NCBI GenBank assembly: GCA_944392765.1
Contig: CALXXU010000020.1
Coordinates: 1-37,373, forward strand
From: an uncultured Anaerobiospirillum sp.
GTDB lineage: Bacteria > Pseudomonadota > Gammaproteobacteria > Enterobacterales > Succinivibrionaceae
Reading direction: 5' to 3'
DNA: 37,373 nt
This document shows positions 7,582-15,869 of the stretch, piece by piece. The notes under the pieces are model-generated. The model was given only the letters and a program-made list of their open reading frames with translations, did no database searches and was not told the DNA's origin. A program made the translations under genes and the position numbers. The first letter of the stretch is position 1; every line of letters starts with the position of its first letter.

Positions 7582-7929
7582 ATTGTTGGGGGCTCACGGT
7601 TGCGGGTGAACCTTGAACCAAATAGTTTGGTTGCCAAGTGGTCGTCATAAGGACTGGGGCATCTTGGCCTAATGTGGGGTACAGGTCAAATGCTGGGCTG
7701 CTTTTTGATCGTTGCGGGGCAAAATAAACGCTTGCGTTAAGTTTCGGTGCACGCTGCGCACTATTTTTGGCGGCGCGGGCTATGCTTGCGTTGGTTTTGG
7801 AGTGCTTGGCTAGTTGCAAAGAATTACGCAAAAGTATTGGAGCGCTGGGGCTTTCATGTAACAATGTGGTGGTAAGACTAGGTGGGTCTTGCATTCGAGG
7901 TTATTCAGCATATAAATAGGGGGTACACG
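7582..7929. other. Intergenic region between the MORN gene and nhaA
   Basis: The two genes diverge here, so both promoters should lie in these 348 bases. I see no strong -35/-10 pair, operator or repeat. A minus-strand open frame covers most of it but has no family features. Confidence 0.4.
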
Positions 7930-10866
7930 ATGGCTCGACAGTGGTTGGCTTCACTTAAAGTGCAGCTTCCGCGCAAGTTAGAAGAATTTGCCCATAATGA
8001 TGCCACAGGCGGCGTCATTATGATGTTTTGTACCGTCCTAGCGCTGGTATTGCAAAATGGCTCGTATTCGACGAGCTATCGTCACTGGCTGGAGATGAGC
8101 GCAGGCGTTGTGTTTGGCGATTTCTCGCTCATTAAACCACTGCTGCTGTGGATTAACGATGGCCTGATTACGATCTTCTTCTTCTCGATTGGCCTGGAAC
8201 TAAAGATCGAGTTTATCAAGGGCCACCTCTCGGATCGGCGCAATATCATCTTGCCGAGCTTAGGTGCCTTTGCCGGTATCGTATTCCCGTCCCTCTTCTT
8301 TATCGCCTTTAACTACGATAATGCCTTTGCGATGCGCGGTTGGGCGATTCCGACCTCGACAGATACTGCCTTTAGCTTGGCCTTATTGCTGCTCTTAGGT
8401 TCCCGTGTGCCTGCCTCGCTTAAGATCTTCCTCTTATCGATGGCGATCTTTGATGATATCGGTGCAATCTTAGTTATTGCGCTGTTCTATACCTCGGAGC
8501 TGTCGGGACCGGCTTTAATCTTGGCAGCTTTTGCCTTGATGTGCCTCTTAACCCTCAATTACTTTGGGGCCTCGCGCCATATGTTCTACGTCTTCTTCGG
8601 CGTCATCATGTGGTTTGCTATTTTAAAGAGCGGCGTGCACGCCACCTTAGCCGGTATCATCACCGCCTTCTGTATCCCAATGAAGGACGCTGATGATCAG
8701 CCGATGGTGGAACCTATTTACCATAGTTTGAAAATGTGGGTAGCGCTGGTGGTACTGCCGATCTTTACCATCGCCAATGCCGGTGTCGATCTCTCGATGA
8801 TCGACCTCAATGGCTTATTCTCGCCGGTAAGCCTTGGTATCTTCACTGGTCTGTTCTTTGGCAAGCAGATTGGCATCTTCTTGGTTATTTGGCTGTGTAT
8901 CAAATTCCGGATCGTCAAAATGCCGGTGGATGCGACTTACCCGCAGATCTATGGTGTGTGCATTCTGACCGGTATCGGCTTTAGTATGTCGATGTTCATT
9001 GACACCTTGGCCTACCAAGGTAGCAATGTGTTCGAATATGCTGATTCTTTAGCCATCTTGCTGGCATCGCTGTGCTCGGGTGTCTGTGGTTATTGCTACT
9101 TACGCTTCTTTGCCTGCCGCACTAAGGCGATTGAATATCGTCCATGGTTACCTGCACCGCATGGCTATCGTGGCAGCATGGCAACGGCCAACCTCTACAC
9201 CTTGGAGGCTCCAATTCAAGGTCCGGCCAGCGTTGCTCCTACTGCCGCTTTAGTTGCTGAAGCCGCTGCCCGTGCTGCGGCCGCGCGTCAAGCCGCCGAG
9301 GCCGCTGAGGAAGCTGCCAATGCCGCACAACTTGCCGCTGAGGTCGCACAAAAGGTGGCCGCCACCGAAGAGGTCGATGATAAGACGGTAGCTGAAGTTC
9401 AGCTTGCTGCCGCCCAAGCCGCACAAGCAGCTGCTAGCGCTGCTGTGTCGACCTCCAAGCTCGATGACTCAGAGGAAACGGCTGATACCGCTGAAGCCGC
9501 AGCTGCCGCATTAGAGGCGGCCCAAGCCGTGGCTGATAGTGCCGCTGAGGCTGTGGAAGAGGCAACGGCAGCCGAAGAGGCAGCCAAGGCTGAAGAAGAA
9601 GCTAAGGCCGAGGAGGCCGAGGAGGCTGAAGCCACTGCCGAAAGTGCCGTCAATGAAGCAATCGATGCCGCCCAAGAGACGATTGGTGCTGAAACGGACG
9701 ATGCTGCCGAAGCGGGCGCTGAGTCGGTCGTGATGGCCGTAGCTAAGGTGCAATCAGCTCAGAATAAGGCAGAGACTCAACCTGAGAGCACTGCTTCAAA
9801 TGAGCAGGTAGCAAGCGCGCCGACTCCAAATGTGTCAGCACCAAGTGCTGAGACTGCCGCTCCTAGTGCCCCGGCCACTGATGAAAGTGATGCCGCAGCG
9901 TCTCAGAGCGCGGCTCTTGCCTCTGACTCGCATCAAGAGTCGGCGCAAGGTGAGAGCGCGCAAAAGCCTGAGGCTAAGCAGAGTGAGTCTAAGGCTCAAG
10001 CTGATAAGAAGGCTGAGGCGCAAGCTGAGTCCGATAAGAGCGAAGCCGACCAGCAGGCTGCCGACAAGAAGACTGAGCAAAAGTCCGATAAGAAGACTGA
10101 GCAGAAGTCTGATAAGAAGGCAGAGCAAAAGGATGAGGACGAGTCAGAAGACGAAGGCGGTGTCTTAAGCAGCGTGGTCGAAACTACGGTCAAGGTCGCT
10201 AAGGCGGTCACCTCCTTAGTCAAGCCTGATAGTGAGGACGAGGCTGAAGACTCTGAAAAGGATAAGTCCGAAAAGGCGGAAAAGGTCAAGACGGAGAAGG
10301 CCAAGTCCGCTAAGGATGAAGCCGCTGAAGAGCCTGAAACCGAGGAAGATACGGTGGCTGAGGATGCTGAGAAGTACCTCAAGCACATCGTGGCTAAGGC
10401 CCAAGCTCAAGTGCTGCAAAAGCCAAAGCAGGTGAAGACCGATGAGGAGCTGGCCGCAATTCGCGCCCGTGCTGAGGCCTTGGCCGCTTCGATGGCTAAG
10501 CCGCAGGCAACCTTGGTCGAGCATGAGGATGAGCCAAAGGAGGCTGAGGAAAGTGCCGAGCCGGTTACTGGCTTGCGCGTTGCTGACGTCGCCCCTGAGG
10601 CTGTAACTGCGGCTCCGACTGAGCCAGCGGCTGAAGGCACAGGCTTAAAGGTCTCTGAGGTCTTGGCGCCACAGGGAACTGAGGCTGCTGAGAAGGCCCC
10701 TGTCTCTGAGAAGGCCTCTGTCTCTGAGAAGGCCCAAGTCACTAAGGCGCCTTCGGCCACCGAGGCGGCTTCAAGTGCCCAGGACCCGGAGCAGCCTCAG
10801 GTGCAAGCCGAGTCCAAGGTTGAGCCTCAGGTGCAAGCTGCACCTAAGGACGCTGAGTCCAAGTAG
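7930..10866 (+). CDS. nhaA: Na+/H+ antiporter NhaA with giant Ala/Glu/Lys-rich tail
   Basis: Exchanges Na+ for H+ across the inner membrane for pH and salt homeostasis. Residues 1-405 are a full NhaA. The ion-binding Asp175-Asp176 sits in AIFDDIGAI, Asp145 in IPTSTDTAF and Lys312 in FFGKQIGIFL, matching E. coli Asp163/164, Asp133 and Lys300 with a constant offset of 12. The usual protein ends there (about 390 residues), but this one runs to 978. Residues about 430-610 are Ala/Glu-rich and predicted helical (AEAAARAAAARQAAEAAEEA); about 690-770 are Lys/Asp/Glu-rich with KKTEQKSD repeats; a short less biased segment follows (AEKYLKHIVAKAQAQVLQKP). The tail should be cytoplasmic. The ATG at 7930 has AGGGGG six bases upstream; a GTG at 7882 is rejected. 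Confidence 0.95.
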   Translation: MARQWLASLKVQLPRKLEEFAHNDATGGVIMMFCTVLALVLQNGSYSTSYRHWLEMSAGVVFGDFSLIKPLLLWINDGLITIFFFSIGLELKIEFIKGHLSDRRNIILPSLGAFAGIVFPSLFFIAFNYDNAFAMRGWAIPTSTDTAFSLALLLLLGSRVPASLKIFLLSMAIFDDIGAILVIALFYTSELSGPALILAAFALMCLLTLNYFGASRHMFYVFFGVIMWFAILKSGVHATLAGIITAFCIPMKDADDQPMVEPIYHSLKMWVALVVLPIFTIANAGVDLSMIDLNGLFSPVSLGIFTGLFFGKQIGIFLVIWLCIKFRIVKMPVDATYPQIYGVCILTGIGFSMSMFIDTLAYQGSNVFEYADSLAILLASLCSGVCGYCYLRFFACRTKAIEYRPWLPAPHGYRGSMATANLYTLEAPIQGPASVAPTAALVAEAAARAAAARQAAEAAEEAANAAQLAAEVAQKVAATEEVDDKTVAEVQLAAAQAAQAAASAAVSTSKLDDSEETADTAEAAAAALEAAQAVADSAAEAVEEATAAEEAAKAEEEAKAEEAEEAEATAESAVNEAIDAAQETIGAETDDAAEAGAESVVMAVAKVQSAQNKAETQPESTASNEQVASAPTPNVSAPSAETAAPSAPATDESDAAASQSAALASDSHQESAQGESAQKPEAKQSESKAQADKKAEAQAESDKSEADQQAADKKTEQKSDKKTEQKSDKKAEQKDEDESEDEGGVLSSVVETTVKVAKAVTSLVKPDSEDEAEDSEKDKSEKAEKVKTEKAKSAKDEAAEEPETEEDTVAEDAEKYLKHIVAKAQAQVLQKPKQVKTDEELAAIRARAEALAASMAKPQATLVEHEDEPKEAEESAEPVTGLRVADVAPEAVTAAPTEPAAEGTGLKVSEVLAPQGTEAAEKAPVSEKASVSEKAQVTKAPSATEAASSAQDPEQPQVQAESKVEPQVQAAPKDAESK

Positions 10867-10885
10867 GACTGAGTAATTCTGGTTA

Positions 10886-10927
10886 AAAAAGCCCGGAACC
10901 GAGTGTGAGCTTGGGTCCGGGCTTTGT
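10886..10927 (+). terminator. Rho-independent terminator after nhaA
   Basis: GCCCGGA (10891-10897) pairs with TCCGGGC (10916-10922), flanked by an A-run before and TTTGTT after. Confidence 0.8.
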
Positions 10928-11026
10928 TATGGGCGCACGCTGTAGTTTGGTGCTGAGCGGGCGCTAGTGCTAAAATAAGCGGTTGTTTTGCCCTTGGGGC
11001 AATGTTGTTTTTGTTTGGGACAGAGC

Positions 11027-12121
11027 ATGCAAGAGAGTATTTTAAGAAGATTAGACTCGATTGTTGAGCGCCATCAGGAAGTGGAGCAACTGTTAGCTCA
11101 GCCTGAGGTTATCGCAGATCAGGAGAAGTTTCGGGAACTCAATCGTGAGTACTCGCGCCTGCAAGTAATGGTGGATACCTACAAGGAGTACAAGACCTGC
11201 GTTTCCGATTTAGAGGAAATGGAGTCGATGCTCCAAAGTGACGACGCTGATATGCGCGCTATGGCCGAAGAGGAACTGGGGCCAACCAAGGAGCGCGCCG
11301 AGAAGCTCGACCATGATTTACAGATCTTGCTCTTGCCTCATGACGAGCGCGATGACTGCAACTGCTTCCTTGAGATTCGTGCCGGTACCGGTGGCGATGA
11401 GGCTGCCCTCTTTGCCGGTGAGATGCTGCGTATGTACACCAAGTACTGCGAAGCTAAGGGCTGGACCTTGGAGATTGTCTCCATGTCCGAAGGTGAAATG
11501 GGCGGTTGCAAGGAAGCTATCTGCAAGCTTTCCGGTGAAGGCGCCTATGGCTATATGAAGTTTGAGTCGGGCGGTCACCGCGTGCAGCGTGTGCCTGAGA
11601 CCGAGTCGCAAGGTCGTGTCCACACCTCCGCGTGCACCGTGATGGTCTTACCTGAGATTCCACCATCAAAGGCCCCTGAGATCAATCCAGCTGACTTAAA
11701 GGTTGATACCTTCCGTGCCTCGGGCGCTGGTGGTCAGCACATTAACAAGACCGATTCGGCCATCCGTATTACCCACATTCCAACCGGTATCGTGGTTGAG
11801 TGCCAAGACCAGCGTTCGCAGCACTCCAACCGTGCCCGTGCCATGGAAGTGTTAATCTCGCGTCTGGCTAAGTTAGAAGAGGATAAGCGTAACGCCACCT
11901 TAGCTGACCAGCGTCAAAGCGTTTTTAGCTCTGGTGATCGTTCTGACCGTATCCGCACTTACAACTTCCCACAAAGCCGTGTGACCGACCATCGCATCAA
12001 CTTGACCCTCTATCGCTTAGCCGAAATCATGGAAGGCAAGTTAGACCTGATCTTAGAGCCGGTGATCGAAGAGTATCAATCCGAGCAGTTGGCTGCAATG
12101 GCTAGCCAAAGTGGCCTATAA
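11027..12121 (+). CDS. prfA: Peptide chain release factor 1
   Basis: Ends translation at UAA and UAG codons on the ribosome. The GGQ motif is in [17 protein letters not shown], and the stop-codon recognition PxT motif reads PET within [14 protein letters not shown] (E. coli has PAT). The start at 11027 gives [13 protein letters not shown] and 364 residues, close to the 360 of E. coli; the longer reading from 10988 adds a Cys-rich leader with no homology. The Shine-Dalgarno sequence is weak (GGGA). In E. coli prfA is followed directly by prmC, whose product methylates the GGQ glutamine; here a repeat-protein gene on the other strand separates them. Confidence 0.97.
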   Translation: MQESILRRLDSIVERHQEVEQLLAQPEVIADQEKFRELNREYSRLQVMVDTYKEYKTCVSDLEEMESMLQSDDADMRAMAEEELGPTKERAEKLDHDLQILLLPHDERDDCNCFLEIRAGTGGDEAALFAGEMLRMYTKYCEAKGWTLEIVSMSEGEMGGCKEAICKLSGEGAYGYMKFESGGHRVQRVPETESQGRVHTSACTVMVLPEIPPSKAPEINPADLKVDTFRASGAGGQHINKTDSAIRITHIPTGIVVECQDQRSQHSNRARAMEVLISRLAKLEEDKRNATLADQRQSVFSSGDRSDRIRTYNFPQSRVTDHRINLTLYRLAEIMEGKLDLILEPVIEEYQSEQLAAMASQSGL

Positions 12122-12223
12122 GAGAAGGCCTTTAATCTCCGCCTGCTGTCGCGCTCTGCGGCAGCAGCAATCACTCTCCTGCCCCACGACATAGCAACAC
12201 GGGCGCACCTATAAGCGCGCATG

Positions 12224-12258
12224 AAAAAAAAAAGCCGCAGCACCTGTGGTACTGCGGC
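12224..12258 (-). terminator. Strong Rho-independent terminator for the repeat-protein gene
   Basis: On the minus strand GCCGCAGTACC and GGTGCTGCGGC form an 11-base-pair stem (one G-T pair) with a three-base loop, followed by ten T. It lies about 80 bases beyond the stop codon at 12340. Confidence 0.85.
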
Positions 12259-12277
12259 CCGTGTTTGCGATTTGATG

Positions 12278-12317
12278 AGGCCTTACGCTCTCAGGCGTAA
12301 GGCCTTTAGCATTTTTT
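12278..12317 (+). terminator. Terminator for prfA
   Basis: AGGCCTTACGC (12278-12288) and GCGTAAGGCCT (12295-12305) form a perfect 11-base-pair stem; TTAGCATTTTTT follows on the plus strand, so it most likely ends prfA transcription. Confidence 0.65.
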
Positions 12318-12354
12318 GCTTAGCTTAGGCGTGCTTTGCTTAGCTTAAGCGTGG
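12315..12354. repeat. 20-bp direct repeat at the end of the repeat-protein gene
   Basis: TTTGCTTAGCTTAGGCGTGC (12315-12334) is followed immediately by a copy with two changes (12335-12354). The second copy spans the stop codon of the minus-strand gene, suggesting a local duplication at its 3' end. Confidence 0.7.
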
Positions 12355-14208
12355 TAAATGGCGTCCGGCACTGACTTGGGCGGCAATCTTCTTGCTCTCG
12401 CTTGCGGTCATATGCTTTAAGGCAGCGAGCACACCATGCTCAGGGGCAACTGGAGCCTTATTAGGCAGGGCAGCGATGGCCTGAGGCGTATCCTCAGTTA
12501 AAGCGGCCACAATGCCATTCCAACGCGAGGCTACGTAAGCCTCAGTTTCAGGCTCTTGGTTCTTAACCTCGTTATCGCTTTGGGCGATAGTTTGAGCTAA
12601 GTGAGCCATTAACAGGGTCTGAGTGGAGTCAAGCCAATTAAAGCGCTTGAGGTAGAGCGAGGTTAACTCCTCATTAGTCAGCGCAGGCTGCTCAGTTAAG
12701 GTAGCCAGAGCATACGAGCTTAAGCGCTCGGTCTTAACCTCAGGGGCCTTAGGGGCAACTTGTAAGTCAACTAAGCGCTGGGTTGGGCTCAGCGAGCATT
12801 GAGCTAACAGATCAGCTAAGCGGGCGTGAGCTACACTTACAGCAGGCTTGTCACTCACCAGATCCTGGGCTGGCGTGAGCCACGACTGAGCTAACAGGTC
12901 AGCTAAGCGTTCATGCGACATGGAAGTCTCAGTTTCAGCTGCGACAGTTTCAGTCTGAGCAGCCTCAGGGGCTGGAGCAGCCTCCATGTGTGGAGTGGCA
13001 CGCATGGCAACTAAGTGGTCAGCTGGGTCAAGCCAGGATTGAGCTAACAGGTCAGCTAAGCGCTCGTGCGACATGGAAGTCTCAGCCTCTGCCGCGACGG
13101 TTTCAGTCTCTTGAGCTACAGTCTCAGTCTCTTGAGCTACAGTCTCAGTCTCTTGAGCTACAGTCTCAGTCTTAACTTCAGGGGTCGCCTCAGGGGCTGG
13201 AGCGGCCTTAATGTGTTGGGTTGCATCCATGGCAACTAAGCGATCAGTTGGGGTGAGCCAGGATTGAGCTAATAAGTCAGCTAAGCGCTCGTGCGACATA
13301 GAAGTCTCAGCTTGAGTCTCTGGTGCGCTCTCTGTAACGACAGCTGCTGCCATGTGTGGGGTGGCGCGCATCTGAACTAAGCGATCAGTTGGGGTGAGCC
13401 ACGATTGAGCTAACAGGTCAGCTAAACGCTCGTGCGACAGCGCACTGGCCTGCTTTACTGCAGGGGCGGCATGCTCAGCTGGATTGAAATCGGTGCGCTC
13501 CTCGGTGTAAGCACTGGTCTGAGCTAAGGTCTTAAAGACCGACTCATGCTGAGCAGCAGGCTTTTCAGCAGTCTCGGCACGAATTTGAGCCAAGATTGGA
13601 TTCTGCGCAAAGACACGCATGGCCACCGGGCTCATCATGGAGCTTGGGCTTACCATTAAGCTGAAGTTAGCCCACCACGAGCTACGCTCGCTCTTGCTCT
13701 GAGCTTGGGCCTGTGGCATGCGGCTTTCAGCATAGTTGCTGCTCTTGTTATAGGTAGTCCACAGGGCCTGGGCGCTGACGCTCGAGCGCTCGCTAGGAGC
13801 GGCCATTAAACCGAAGTTGGCCCATAAGGAGCGACGCTCAGCAGTTTCTTGGGTGGCAACCTGAGGCATACGAGTCTCAGCGTAGGCGCTGCTATCGCAG
13901 TAGGTGGTCCACAGGGATTGAGCGGCAACGCTGGTACGCTCGCTTGGGGCAGCCATTAAACCAAAGGCTTGAATTGATTCAGAAAAATCGATGGAGTCGC
14001 AGAAAGTGGCCCATAAGGACTTGTGAGCCTTCTTGGAAATCGAGTGGGCAGCAGCGTCAAACGACTCGGTAACGCCGCGCAGACCTTCAAAAGCGAGGCC
14101 GGTTACAGTGCTGGTAATCTGGCCAGCGTGGAAGCGCTCGCTTGGTGAGATCATTAAGTTACCAGCAAGACGCAGGTTAGCGCTTACAAACTCAAAGAAC
14201 TTCGACAT
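12340..14208 (-). CDS. Two-repeat-family protein of unknown function
   Basis: A 622-residue soluble protein without signal peptide or membrane helix. The N-terminal part carries a repeat with an exact 50-residue period: FGLMAAPSER at 82-91 and 132-141, FSLMVSPSS at 182-190, each followed by segments such as SLWTTYCDSSAYAETRMPQ; residues 17-25 (NLMISPSER) are an earlier copy. The central part has five copies of SHERLADLLAQSWLTPTDRL, starting near 258, 305, 380, 431 and 460, with a run of ETVAQET repeats between (about 348-370). The opening FFEFVSANLRLAGNLMI faintly recalls phasin-type granule proteins, but this is weak. It lies between prfA and prmC on the opposite strand and has two perfect CRP sites upstream, so expression probably responds to carbon source. 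An AAGAAGAAGAG stretch precedes the ATG. Confidence 0.8.
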   Translation of the reverse strand: MSKFFEFVSANLRLAGNLMISPSERFHAGQITSTVTGLAFEGLRGVTESFDAAAHSISKKAHKSLWATFCDSIDFSESIQAFGLMAAPSERTSVAAQSLWTTYCDSSAYAETRMPQVATQETAERRSLWANFGLMAAPSERSSVSAQALWTTYNKSSNYAESRMPQAQAQSKSERSSWWANFSLMVSPSSMMSPVAMRVFAQNPILAQIRAETAEKPAAQHESVFKTLAQTSAYTEERTDFNPAEHAAPAVKQASALSHERLADLLAQSWLTPTDRLVQMRATPHMAAAVVTESAPETQAETSMSHERLADLLAQSWLTPTDRLVAMDATQHIKAAPAPEATPEVKTETVAQETETVAQETETVAQETETVAAEAETSMSHERLADLLAQSWLDPADHLVAMRATPHMEAAPAPEAAQTETVAAETETSMSHERLADLLAQSWLTPAQDLVSDKPAVSVAHARLADLLAQCSLSPTQRLVDLQVAPKAPEVKTERLSSYALATLTEQPALTNEELTSLYLKRFNWLDSTQTLLMAHLAQTIAQSDNEVKNQEPETEAYVASRWNGIVAALTEDTPQAIAALPNKAPVAPEHGVLAALKHMTASESKKIAAQVSAGRHLPRLS

Positions 14209-14397
14209 AAGCAGTTGCTCTTCTTCTTAACAGGGGGCAACACTAAGAACAAACTCAAAGTCTTAGTGGCCCATGGGCGGTTGCCTGCCATTAGGTCAGT
14301 TGTTGGAATCAAGCCTTTAACCAGCTTTTATTCCGCTTAGCCTCATGGTGAGGAAACCAAAATCATTTCTCTTGTTGGTTGCTATGGTAGCAACTTT

Positions 14398-14413
14398 TGT
14401 GAGCTGCATCACA
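14398..14413. promoter_or_regulatory. Perfect CRP site (proximal)
   Basis: TGTGAGCTGCATCACA matches TGTGA-N6-TCACA exactly, with favourable T-rich and A-rich flanks (TTT before, AAAA after). Its centre is about 197 bases upstream of the repeat-protein start at 14208. Confidence 0.8.
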
Positions 14414-14510
14414 AAATTTTGTGCAATTGCAAAATGTTTATCAAGAAGCTTTGAGCCCCCAAAACATGCGGAGTGCCCATAAAATGGGCCAGTACGACCT
14501 TCCAAATTTC

Positions 14511-14526
14511 TGTGATCTGGCTCACA
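14511..14526. promoter_or_regulatory. Perfect CRP site (distal)
   Basis: TGTGATCTGGCTCACA matches the CRP consensus exactly and is followed by AAAATTTTT. It lies 113 bases from the proximal site. Two perfect sites before one gene strongly suggest catabolite control; prmC, starting at 14915, is the alternative target but is about 400 bases away. Confidence 0.8.
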
Positions 14527-14719
14527 AAATTTTTAGACAAAAGTGGCTTTTTATTGATTTTGATGTTCTCAACTTTGCAAATGAAGCTAATTGCCACAAA
14601 AAACGTATGCCGCTCGGGCTTGTTTATCACGTTCGTGCCCTGGGGTGAAAGCACGGACCACGATGCGCAGAACAATCGGCTCAGCCAAACTTGGGCTGTG
14701 ACAGTGGACGCGCGCAAAC

Positions 14720-14839
14720 TTGAGCGATGACACGTAAAATTGAGAGGTGACGCAACAACTTGAGATATGGCGCCTAAACTTGAGAGGTGACGCAAAACTT
14801 TGAGAGATGGCGCTAAAACTTGAGCCGAGGGCCCGGACA
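14720..14839. repeat. 20-bp intergenic tandem repeat
   Basis: TTGAG recurs at 14720, 14740, 14760, 14780, 14800 and 14820, an exact 20-base period. The consensus is TTGAGAGRTGRCGCNAAAAC; the last unit is decayed. The core resembles the 33-bp units at 6582-6713 (TTGCAGTGGCGCAAAC). It ends about 75 bases before prmC. Confidence 0.85.
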
Positions 14840-14914
14840 ACAGGGCTGTGGTGCTTGAAATGCGCGACGCTGCCTGATTATCATTAGGCTATGCTTGAAG
14901 ATAGGGGGTATGCG

Positions 14915-15859
14915 GTGCAGATCCGGGCTTTACTTAATGAGTCAATTACCAAGCTGAAGGAGTCGGGCTCATTGAGCCCTCGGCTTGATGCTGAGCTCTT
15001 GATGATGCATGTCACTAAGTTCAATAAGGTGCAGCTCATCACCGGTGATCTAGAAGATCTCAGCGCTTTAGACGAGACCGTGTTTCGGGCCTTGCTGGCC
15101 GAGCGCTTAAAAGGCGTGCCGATGGCCTATATCCTAGGTGAGCGCGAGTTTTGGAACCTCACCTTAAAGGTTACGCCTGACACCTTGATCCCGCGCCCGG
15201 ATACCGAAGTCCTGGTCGAGAAAGCCCTGACTTTGATCACCTGCAATAATTTGCGCGATGTCCTAGATCTAGGAACAGGTACCGGTGCCATCATTCTCGC
15301 TTTAAAGCACACGGCGCCGCAAATTCGCGCTACTGCCATTGACGTAAGTAGCGCCGCTTTGGAGGTCGCGCAAGAAAACGCTGAGCGCTATCACCTCGAG
15401 GTCAACTTCCAACAAGGCTGTTGGTTCACTCCCTTTGTTGAAGAGAGTGTCACCAATGAGCTGGCGGCCAGCGACGGGGCCTCGGCGCAGGATCAAGTGC
15501 GCTTACAAGCTCAAGCGCAAGCAGGTCTGCTGCCTCAGGCTGCACGCTTTGATCTGATCGTCTCTAATCCGCCTTATATCGAGGAAAATGACCCGCATTT
15601 AAGTCAGGGCGATGTACGTTTTGAGCCACGCTCAGCCTTGGTCTCTGGTAAGGATGGCTTAGATGACATCCGCGTCATCGCCCATGAGGCACGGGCTTTC
15701 TTACGCCATAATGGCTATTTGCTCTTAGAACACGGCTATAATCAAGGAGAGGCCGTGCGCACGCTCTTGAGCGAGCTGGGCTATGACAAGGTTGAGACCA
15801 TTCGCGATTACGGTCAAAATGAGCGGGTAACGCTGGGCTGCTATCGCTCACAAAATTAG
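14915..15859 (+). CDS. prmC: Release factor N5-glutamine methyltransferase
   Basis: Methylates the GGQ glutamine of release factors using S-adenosylmethionine. The SAM-binding motif is [14 protein letters not shown] and the catalytic motif [28 protein letters not shown] is the typical substrate-binding region. GTG at 14915 is preferred over ATG at 14891: it has AGGGGG six bases upstream, in the same context as nhaA, and the resulting N-terminus lines up residue for residue with E. coli PrmC. The product has 314 residues against about 277, mainly because of a Gln/Ala-rich insertion of about 35 residues (including [17 protein letters not shown]) just before the catalytic strand. kdsA follows after ten bases, so they form an operon. 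Confidence 0.95.
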   Translation: MQIRALLNESITKLKESGSLSPRLDAELLMMHVTKFNKVQLITGDLEDLSALDETVFRALLAERLKGVPMAYILGEREFWNLTLKVTPDTLIPRPDTEVLVEKALTLITCNNLRDVLDLGTGTGAIILALKHTAPQIRATAIDVSSAALEVAQENAERYHLEVNFQQGCWFTPFVEESVTNELAASDGASAQDQVRLQAQAQAGLLPQAARFDLIVSNPPYIEENDPHLSQGDVRFEPRSALVSGKDGLDDIRVIAHEARAFLRHNGYLLLEHGYNQGEAVRTLLSELGYDKVETIRDYGQNERVTLGCYRSQN

Positions 15860-15869
15860 GAGATTTGCT

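Larger units (their letters stand above)
14209..14914. other. Long regulatory intergenic region upstream of the repeat protein and prmC
   Basis: It contains two CRP sites, a 14-base palindrome CACAAAATTTTGTG (14410-14423) overlapping the first of them, and a 20-bp tandem array (14720-14839). Open frames that cross it have no family features and follow the repeat pattern, so they are judged non-coding. Confidence 0.55.

Noticed and set aside
7457-7894. 145-residue minus-strand open frame overlapping the MORN gene
   Set aside because: No recognisable domain; it overlaps the MORN gene in another frame. Kept only as a possible frameshift clue.
9235-10760. Several long open frames on both strands inside the NhaA tail
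   Set aside because: They are mirror readings of Ala/Glu-rich codons (poly-Ala/Ser or Arg/Lys-rich) and lack independent start signals.
14409-14840. 143-residue minus-strand open frame
   Set aside because: It crosses the 20-bp array and both CRP-site regions, has no family features and no ribosome-binding site.
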